A program made the translations under genes and the position numbers. Below the pieces are notes generated by a model. That model was given only the letters and a program-made list of their open reading frames with translations. It was not told the DNA's origin and ran no database searches. Below, piece after piece: positions 5,504-11,262 of a stretch of 11,262 nt of DNA; the stretch's first letter is position 1, and each line of letters begins with the position of its first letter. This DNA is from Saprospiraceae bacterium (GTDB taxonomy: Bacteria; Bacteroidota; Bacteroidia; Chitinophagales; Saprospiraceae). Where the stretch lies: assembly GCA_027009605.1 (NCBI GenBank), contig JALVCY010000346.1, forward strand, positions 1 through 11,262, read 5' to 3'.

Positions 5504-8500
5504 ATGAAGAATCGTGTTGCTTTTAGTTTGTTGCTTTTGATGCTGTTATTGGGGGTGTCAAATACTTTGTTTGCTCAGATTCCTGTTCCAATCAGGGTTG
5601 AAGCTTCATCCAATGTTCAAGGGCAACCCGAAGACTGTGCGGCGCAGTCTGCCGGTCAAGTGAGTTTTTCTAATTTTGTGGGGAAGAGTAGCGATATTTG
5701 GGGAGATCCGGCAGTAGATACGATTTTTTTATGCGCCGATGATAAGTTTGATTTGACGATTTCCGGTCAGGACTTGACGGGAGACCCGGATATGTCCACA
5801 CCGGGAGGAGTGGGTTATGCTTGGTACTCAACCCAACCTACGGTGGCGGGTAATGATGAAAATACAGTAGGCTTTGACAGTCATTTTTTGTTGGGTGGGG
5901 AATGGATTGTCTCTACGGGGTGTGCCCCGTCGGGGAATACAACCTTTAAAAATACGGGTGGGGTTCAGAATACCTTAGACCCTATGAATGCAGCCCCCCA
6001 GTTGGTTTGGTTTGCACCAATTACTTACGATAAATTGGGGTCAGCGACGCCACCAACCAATACGTGTAAAGCCATTTATGAGAATGGAGGCCCTTGTGTC
6101 AAAGTAAGTATTGATGAAGCTTTTCCGGTCGTCTATTTGAATACTATTCAGGCGGCGAGTAAGCAGCATGCCATAGGAGGCTTTGGCTGTCGGGGCTCTT
6201 TTATTGTGAAGGGAGGGCTACCGGAGTTTGATGGTAGCAATTATGATATAGATATATCCTTGCAATCCGATCCATCAGTAAAGGCGATGCTTTTGGATGA
6301 TAGTTATTCGCACGAAGAGTATGTGCGTTTTCAAGTGGGCGAAGGCGGCATCTATAAAATCACCATCGATGATGGCAAAAGCTGTATCTATACGGATACC
6401 ATGTTGATGGCCGGTTGTCCTTCGATTGTTATAGATATTCCGGATACAATAGGAGCACAAGGGGATAAGATTTGTGTTCCTTTTACGGTCAAGGATTTTG
6501 TCAATATCTCTTCGTTGGAGTTTGTGATAAATTGGGACTCTACTGTTTTGAGTTTGGATACCACGGGATGGAATGATATTACCGGGTATTTGAAAGGATT
6601 GACAGATGAAGCCGGCAAGCGTTCTTCATTTAATTTGTTGGATAGTAGTAGGCTTGTATTGGTGTGGTCGCAGTTTACCACCGGGATTACATTGAATGAT
6701 AATGATGTCATCTTTGAGATTTGCTTTAAATTATTCGGACCTAAAGGTGCGTTGAGTGATGTTTGGATTAGTCCTAATAACAACGGAATCGTAATCGCTG
6801 ATCCGAATGGTGTTCAATATGGTCTGAGTACGTCGTCTAATGTGGGAAGCGTGAAGATTCAAAATCCCAATGCCTTGGATGTAGTCCTAGACTCGACAAA
6901 CTTGGTTTGTTCCGGGGATAATTCCGGGGAGATTGGTGTCTTGTTAAGTGGTGGTGCAGGCTATCCGGTTACGATGACATGGACAGAACAGGGGAGTGGC
7001 AGCAATGGTACAGAGACTTTTACGAGTAGTGGACAGCACAAAAGCGTGACTAATTTGCCGGCAGGTGTATATGATTTGCACTTTGTGGATGCGGCAAACG
7101 GTGTTTTGGATACCATTATTCATCTTGAAGACGGACGAAGTTTAGGGGCTAACTTTGATGCATCCGATGTCTTGTGTAATGGTGATCCGGTTCACATGTG
7201 TGCGATAACCTCGCTTGAAGGTGTGGAAGTTACAGATTTGACCGGTTATAGCTTTCAATGGAATAATGGTCGGGGAACGGCTTGTTTTGATACGATAGTC
7301 GCCGGCAATAATTATTCTTTTACGGTAACGGATCCTTTTGGATGTACCGCATCTGCCGGAGGCAGTCCGAGTCAGCCGTCTCCAGTGGCAGCGAATGCCA
7401 CCGTTAATAAAAACCCAACCTGTAGTGGGAAAACCAATGGCCAAATAGAAGTCAATCCTAGTGGCGGTAAACCGGACATTGCGGGCAATTACGTCTTTAG
7501 TTTTGAGAATTCACTAGATACCAATGTGTCAAAAACATTGATTGGATTGGATACGGGCTTTTATTCCATTGTGGTATATGATGGCAACGGTTGTTCTGTT
7601 ACAGAGACGGTTCATTTGAATTTTGACAAGGAGATTGTGCTTTCGCTAAATAGTCAAGATATTTCTTGCGCCGGCAGCGATGATGGCGAAATAAGGGCTC
7701 AGGCTACGAATGTCGGCGGCATGGAAGCTTTACCCTATACTTTTTCTTGGAGTCCTGTGGTGGCTAATACATCGAATCCAAATGCAAATGTTGAACTGGC
7801 CACCCAATTGTCTCCGGGAACTTATGTTATTACGGTGACAGATAATGATGGCTGTTTGGATACGATTTCTACGAGTTTGTCTGAGCCGGATTCGATGACC
7901 ATTACTTTGGTAAAATTGAAGCATCAGTCCTGTGCGATGCCTGCGCAAGATGATGGGCAAATTTCCGTCTCGGTATCCGGGGGCGCCGGGGGCTATGCGT
8001 ATGCTTGGAATAGTGTGGCCGGTGGGCCGGATATGACCGATTTGAGCCCGGGAGCTTATACCTTGGAAGTGACGGACGCAAATGGTTGTACCAAGACCAA
8101 AACCTATACCGTTAATCCAAGGACTCCACCGACCATCAACGATTTTACGAAAGTAAATGTAAAATGCCCAACAGATACAGATGGCAGCTTGGATGCAAAT
8201 TTGACTCCCGGAAATGGAACAATGATTGGGTATAGTTGGAGCACAGGCTCTGTCGATACCATGATTACCGGATTGGCTGTTGGAAAATATACATTGACCA
8301 TCACAGACGAGTATGGATGTACAGCCGAGTTAACAGATTCCATTGGGTCAACTCAAGGATACTTTTTAAAGGACACTACTTTTAAATTACCGACTTGTTA
8401 TGGTCTATCAGATGGTGAGATTCATTTAAGTATGAGTGATGTGTCATTGAGCTATAACTATTTCTGGGAGTATGATAGTGGCAATACGAATAATTTTGCG

Positions 8501-10117
8501 CTAAATATCCCGTCAGGGACTTATAATGTTACGGTGTCATCTAGTCAAAGTGTCTGTCCGCCGGTGGAAGCTACCTTGGTTTTGGAAGAACCACATAGAA
8601 TTATGACTGCAATTACGGCCTTGGATAGTGTCTCTTGTTTTGATGGTAGTTTTACAGATGGTCAAGCCAATGTAAAAGCTTGGTATTCGGATAATGCTCC
8701 GGGTAATTTCTTCTTTACTTGGGGACCTAATTTTTATTCTTGTAATAATGATACGGTTTGTACGGCCAGCAATTTGGGGCTTGGCCAAAATGTAGTTGCT
8801 GTAAATGATGCAGACGGCTGTACCGCTTTTGATACCATTGAAATCTTTGCTCCGGATAGTATTTTGTTGCAAGATGTTGTGATTACGGATGTGTCTTGCT
8901 TTGGCTATAGTGATGGGGACATTCTGCCGATTGTTAAAGGAGGGACACCCGGTACCAATCCGGATTACCTTTACAGTTGGACTCCGGGAGGCGCCGGACA
9001 GCATTTACAAAATGCGAGCGCCGGAAACTATGTGCTAAGTGTGACGGACGGGGTGGGTTGCTCTGAAACCTTCAATTTGGTTATAGACGAACCACAGCTT
9101 TTAGAATTGCAAATCGATGATACCAAGACTAAAGATGTTCGTTGTTATGGTGGGTCGTCGGGTATTATTTTTGTGCAAGCAACCGGTGGAAATGGCGATG
9201 AAACTTACCAATGGAGTCCGGATGTCTCCGATACGCATGTGGCGTCTTTAATTCCGGCCGGTACATATAGTGTGACCGTTACCGACAAAAAAGGGTGTAC
9301 CCAAGAGATTACCCATACATTGTCGCAAAATGACCCGGTGGTTGCCCAATTAGCGCCCATCGAGCCGCCGGAATGTTATGGTTATCAGACCGTTATCTCG
9401 GTGGACACGGCGTATGGCGGTGCCGGCGGGCCTTATAATTTCTCGGTTGATTATAGCTTATTGCAGTCTATAAATATTGATTATCCTGTATTTGCGGATT
9501 CACACATCGTGATTATTTACGATGCCTTTGAATGTACGACTGAACTGAAAGTAAATATCACTGAACCGGACGAAATTTACGTAAGTTTACCGCCTAGTGT
9601 GCAAGTAGAACTCGGGGATAGTGTTTTATTAAGCCCTGTTGTTAGTTCCAGTCTGCCGATAGACTCTTTGTTCTGGACACCGCTCAGCAATTTGAGTCCG
9701 GACAGCGTATTGTCTCCGCAAGTCATTGGATTGACCCAAGACCAAAATTATACCATTACGGTGGTGGATACTAATGGTTGTTCCGCTTCCGCAACTGTTT
9801 TAGTTGAAGTAGATAAAAACAGGAATGTCTATATCCCGAATATCTTCTCGCCCAATGGAGACGGGTTCAATGATGTCTTTTTTCCAAAAACAGGAATTGG
9901 TGTCAAGCAGGTAAACTTTATGAATATCTATGATCGATGGGGCGAAATCATCTATGCGGCTAAAGATTTTCTGCCGGGAGATAATTCTACGAGATTCTGG
10001 GATGGTTCTTACAAAGGCAAAGCACTGGATCCGGGGGTTTATATCTATTTAATCGAAGTAGAATTCTTGGATGGCGTCAAGCTGCTCTATCGGGGGGATA
10101 TTACTTTGTTGAAATAA
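5504..10117 (+). CDS. Giant SprB-repeat surface protein with T9SS type B sorting domain
   Basis: This is a 1537-residue secreted protein. A signal peptide (residues 1 to about 25, ending TLFAQ) sends it through Sec. Residues about 26-305 are a Cys-containing region I do not recognise. Residues about 306-452 look like a cohesin-type beta-sandwich (ICVPFTVKDFVNISSLEFVI at 323-342, then RLVLVWSQF and IFEICFKLF). About 11 SprB-like repeats of 65-90 residues follow (about 460-1357), each with a start like CxGxxDGxI, a central W and an end like AGxYxVTVTDxxGC. A PKD/Ig-like domain (about 1358-1437) precedes the C-terminal gliding-associated type B domain (about 1440-1537: IPNIFSPNGDGFNDVF, YDRWGEIIY, LDPGVYIYLIEV). 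The protein is expected at the cell surface or secreted by T9SS, probably as an adhesin or motility-related filament. No porP/sprF-like partner gene is adjacent. The start follows an A-rich stretch and directly begins the signal peptide. Confidence 0.92.
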   Translation: MKNRVAFSLLLLMLLLGVSNTLFAQIPVPIRVEASSNVQGQPEDCAAQSAGQVSFSNFVGKSSDIWGDPAVDTIFLCADDKFDLTISGQDLTGDPDMSTPGGVGYAWYSTQPTVAGNDENTVGFDSHFLLGGEWIVSTGCAPSGNTTFKNTGGVQNTLDPMNAAPQLVWFAPITYDKLGSATPPTNTCKAIYENGGPCVKVSIDEAFPVVYLNTIQAASKQHAIGGFGCRGSFIVKGGLPEFDGSNYDIDISLQSDPSVKAMLLDDSYSHEEYVRFQVGEGGIYKITIDDGKSCIYTDTMLMAGCPSIVIDIPDTIGAQGDKICVPFTVKDFVNISSLEFVINWDSTVLSLDTTGWNDITGYLKGLTDEAGKRSSFNLLDSSRLVLVWSQFTTGITLNDNDVIFEICFKLFGPKGALSDVWISPNNNGIVIADPNGVQYGLSTSSNVGSVKIQNPNALDVVLDSTNLVCSGDNSGEIGVLLSGGAGYPVTMTWTEQGSGSNGTETFTSSGQHKSVTNLPAGVYDLHFVDAANGVLDTIIHLEDGRSLGANFDASDVLCNGDPVHMCAITSLEGVEVTDLTGYSFQWNNGRGTACFDTIVAGNNYSFTVTDPFGCTASAGGSPSQPSPVAANATVNKNPTCSGKTNGQIEVNPSGGKPDIAGNYVFSFENSLDTNVSKTLIGLDTGFYSIVVYDGNGCSVTETVHLNFDKEIVLSLNSQDISCAGSDDGEIRAQATNVGGMEALPYTFSWSPVVANTSNPNANVELATQLSPGTYVITVTDNDGCLDTISTSLSEPDSMTITLVKLKHQSCAMPAQDDGQISVSVSGGAGGYAYAWNSVAGGPDMTDLSPGAYTLEVTDANGCTKTKTYTVNPRTPPTINDFTKVNVKCPTDTDGSLDANLTPGNGTMIGYSWSTGSVDTMITGLAVGKYTLTITDEYGCTAELTDSIGSTQGYFLKDTTFKLPTCYGLSDGEIHLSMSDVSLSYNYFWEYDSGNTNNFALNIPSGTYNVTVSSSQSVCPPVEATLVLEEPHRIMTAITALDSVSCFDGSFTDGQANVKAWYSDNAPGNFFFTWGPNFYSCNNDTVCTASNLGLGQNVVAVNDADGCTAFDTIEIFAPDSILLQDVVITDVSCFGYSDGDILPIVKGGTPGTNPDYLYSWTPGGAGQHLQNASAGNYVLSVTDGVGCSETFNLVIDEPQLLELQIDDTKTKDVRCYGGSSGIIFVQATGGNGDETYQWSPDVSDTHVASLIPAGTYSVTVTDKKGCTQEITHTLSQNDPVVAQLAPIEPPECYGYQTVISVDTAYGGAGGPYNFSVDYSLLQSINIDYPVFADSHIVIIYDAFECTTELKVNITEPDEIYVSLPPSVQVELGDSVLLSPVVSSSLPIDSLFWTPLSNLSPDSVLSPQVIGLTQDQNYTITVVDTNGCSASATVLVEVDKNRNVYIPNIFSPNGDGFNDVFFPKTGIGVKQVNFMNIYDRWGEIIYAAKDFLPGDNSTRFWDGSYKGKALDPGVYIYLIEVEFLDGVKLLYRGDITLLK

Positions 10118-10120
10118 TTC

Positions 10121-10195
10121 GTAAATTATTCAGCATGATGTTTGGGGGGTAAGAAGAGACCTTCTTTGCCTTTAGATTTCATGCTGAATACTTAC
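10121..10195. terminator. Nested inverted repeat after the giant gene (possible terminator)
   Basis: TATTCAGCATGA (10127-10138) and TCATGCTGAATA (10179-10190) are perfect 12-bp arms. With one mismatch and one bulge they extend to GTAA at 10121 and TTAC at 10195. Inside the 40-nt loop, AAGAAG (10151-10156) pairs with CTTCTT (10161-10166). The position, 4 nt after the stop codon, suggests an mRNA 3' end structure, but no strong T-run follows. A small repeat element is the alternative. Confidence 0.45.
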
Positions 10196-10283
10196 AAAAG
10201 TTCTTAATAGAAAATGTAACTGTCCAGGTATCCACTATTTTTTGCCTTAAAATTGGAGCACCTAATTAGTTAATAGAAAATAA

Positions 10284-10826
10284 ATGAAAAAAGCACTCAT
10301 CATTATAGACATCCAAAACGACTATTTCAAAGGTGGGCAAATGCCCGTGGTAAATGCTGAAAAAGCGGCTGCTAACGCTAAGAGAATATTAGATTATTTT
10401 CGACAAAAGGGTGATGTGGTTGTCCATATTCAGCATGTTTCTACGAGAGCGGGTGCTACATTTTTTTTGAAGGATTCACCCGGTGTAGCGATTCATAACA
10501 TTGTCCAACCCGTTGAAAATGAAGTAGTTATTGAAAAGCATTATCCCAATGCCTTTCGGGAAGCCGAATTGTTAAGTTATCTAAAACAAAAGAATATCTC
10601 TGATTTGGTCGTTTGTGGTATGATGACCCATGTATGTGTGGATGCCACCACGAGAGCTGCCAAGGATTTGGGCTTCAATATCGAATTGATAGGCGATGCC
10701 TGTGCGACAAGAGACTTGGAAGTTAACGGCGCAAAGGTAAAGGCCGGCGATGTACAAAACGCCTTTTTGGCGGCACTGAATTATTACTATTCGGATGTGG
10801 TTGATGTGGAGGCGTTTTTGAAGTGA
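10284..10826 (+). CDS. Isochorismatase-family cysteine hydrolase
   Basis: This 180-residue cytoplasmic enzyme is close to the usual family length. The family triad is visible: Asp9 in ALIIIDIQNDYF (4-15), Lys85 in VVIEKHYPNAF (81-91) and the nucleophile Cys118 in VCGMMTHVCVDATTRAA (110-126), with the usual GxxT turn before Cys. The family hydrolyses amides or ester/ether bonds in small molecules such as nicotinamide, isochorismate or ureido compounds. The Asp-x-His metal site of true nicotinamidases is not apparent; the equivalent region reads HIQHVS (48-53). I therefore do not call it PncA, and the substrate is unknown. It is separated from the giant gene by 166 nt. A near-consensus promoter box TATTTTTTG (10236-10244) lies about 40 nt upstream of the start, and ATG 10284 is preceded by an A-rich stretch. 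It appears to be a single-gene unit. Confidence 0.9.
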   Translation: MKKALIIIDIQNDYFKGGQMPVVNAEKAAANAKRILDYFRQKGDVVVHIQHVSTRAGATFFLKDSPGVAIHNIVQPVENEVVIEKHYPNAFREAELLSYLKQKNISDLVVCGMMTHVCVDATTRAAKDLGFNIELIGDACATRDLEVNGAKVKAGDVQNAFLAALNYYYSDVVDVEAFLK

Positions 10827-10866
10827 ATCGGGCTTGCGTCTGAAGCCAAAGTGACTAAAACCAATC

Positions 10867-10895
10867 TCAGGGGGTATAGTCAAAAGCGCCCCTGA
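10867..10895. terminator. Stem-loop downstream of the hydrolase gene
   Basis: TCAGGGG (10867-10873) and CCCCTGA (10889-10895) can form a 7-bp GC-rich stem with a 15-nt loop, about 40 nt after the hydrolase stop. No T-run follows, so termination is only a possibility. Confidence 0.3.
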
Positions 10896-10946
10896 TGAGT
10901 GGTCGCCAAAATAGTGTGTGTCTAAACAGGTACCCAAAATTATAAC

Positions 10947-10954
10947 TATCTTTG
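10947..10954 (+). promoter_or_regulatory. Candidate -7 promoter box for the Fic gene
   Basis: TATCTTTG is an exact match to the Bacteroidota -7 consensus TAnnTTTG. It lies about 120 nt upstream of the GTG start. No clear -33 TTTG is seen at the expected distance. The leader it would produce contains the repeat fragment at 10986-11030. Confidence 0.4.
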
Positions 10955-10985
10955 TCCTGATAGAGGGTTGAAATAATAGCGAAAA

Positions 10986-11030
10986 CAGAATAAAATTTTG
11001 CGAAGCCTGACTTTTCGTGGCAAACTCATC
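10986..11030 (+). repeat. Fragment of the dispersed intergenic repeat
   Basis: CAGAATAAAATTTTG (10986-11000) followed by GACTTTTCGTGGCAAACTCATC (starting at 11009) repeats the order seen at 376-428, where AGAATAAAATTTGG precedes ACTTTTCGGAGTCAACTCAC. It lacks the 8-nt TTGAAC units. It lies about 40 bp before the Fic coding start. Confidence 0.5.
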
Positions 11031-11070
11031 TTTAAACAAATAATTTTTTACTGAATCAACCAGAATAGTT

Positions 11071-11262
11071 GTGGAAGAATTGCAGCAAATCATCGAAAAG
11101 CTAGACAGGCTAAAAATTGAGTTGGACGAATTGCGCCCAATCGATGCGGATGCTTTGCACAGATTAAATCAAAAGCTGCGACTTGAATGGAATTATCACT
11201 CTAACAGTATTGAAGGGAATTCTTTGACCCTTTCGGAAACGAAGTCTTTTTTATTGTTCGGG
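11071..11262 (+). CDS. Fic family protein, N-terminal part (runs off the window)
   Basis: Sixty-four codons are visible from a GTG start and the frame is still open at the window edge. The first 22 residues form a charged coiled-coil-like helix. RLEWNYHSNSIEGNSLTLSE (residues 37-56) is a characteristic N-terminal stretch of stand-alone Fic proteins. It includes the inhibitory-helix motif (S/T)xxxE(G/N), here Ser44-xxx-Glu48-Gly49. In characterised family members this Glu blocks productive ATP binding by the Fic active site, which catalyses AMPylation of target-protein hydroxyls. The catalytic HPFxxGNGR motif would lie beyond the window, so activity cannot be judged. The frame is open back to the stop at 11041-11043, and GTG 11071 is the only plausible start in that interval. 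Confidence 0.85.
   Translation, partial: MEELQQIIEKLDRLKIELDELRPIDADALHRLNQKLRLEWNYHSNSIEGNSLTLSETKSFLLFG

Noticed and set aside
8537..9004. 155-codon minus-strand frame inside the giant gene
   Set aside because: It is antisense to clear SprB-like repeats; the minus-strand translation shows no domain and several similar shadows occur along the gene.
10284..10826. Calling the hydrolase nicotinamidase PncA
   Set aside because: The triad is present, but the nicotinamidase Asp-x-His...His metal site is not evident, so only the superfamily is supported.
10581..11093. 170-codon minus-strand frame
   Set aside because: It is antisense to the catalytic part of the isochorismatase-family gene and to non-coding repeat DNA, and its translation shows no recognisable motif.

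Overview
The window looks like chromosomal DNA of a Bacteroidota bacterium, probably Saprospiraceae-like. The main evidence is a giant secreted protein with a signal peptide, SprB-type repeats and a type B type IX secretion (T9SS) C-terminal sorting domain. A-rich ribosome-binding regions without clear Shine-Dalgarno sequences, TAnnTTTG-like promoter boxes, and GC-rich 'gtgtcgcccc' palindromes between genes agree with this. The exact taxon is an inference.

Layout, left to right. Positions 1-594 are non-coding: four REP-like palindromes (23-196), then the first copy of a roughly 180-bp dispersed repeat (222-407). A DUF3137 membrane protein lies at 595-1512. Positions 1513-1979 are again non-coding and carry an inverted partial copy of the dispersed repeat, a near-perfect 25-bp palindrome and a second direct copy (1735-1906), so the DUF3137 gene sits between two direct repeats. 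Next come a soluble TPR/histidine-kinase-like protein (1980-4136), whose expected phosphoacceptor histidine appears to be valine, and 53 nt later a rhomboid protease (4190-4897). A 606-bp gap (4898-5503) contains a 161-bp imperfect palindrome centred on 5181 and a likely leader. The T9SS giant (5504-10117, 1537 aa) follows, then a nested inverted repeat, an isochorismatase-family hydrolase (10284-10826), another non-coding stretch with a fragment of the dispersed repeat, and the 5' part of a Fic-family gene that runs off the window from a GTG start at 11071.

All recognised genes are on the + strand. The kinase-like gene and the rhomboid gene could form one transcript. The other genes are separated by 167 to 606 bp and look like independent units. 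Nothing ties them into one pathway. The main themes are surface display (giant T9SS protein), signalling or regulation (kinase-like protein, rhomboid, Fic) and an unusual density of structured intergenic repeats. I do not see a clear new defence or mobile system. The strongest leads are the repeat families and the kinase with a degenerate active site.
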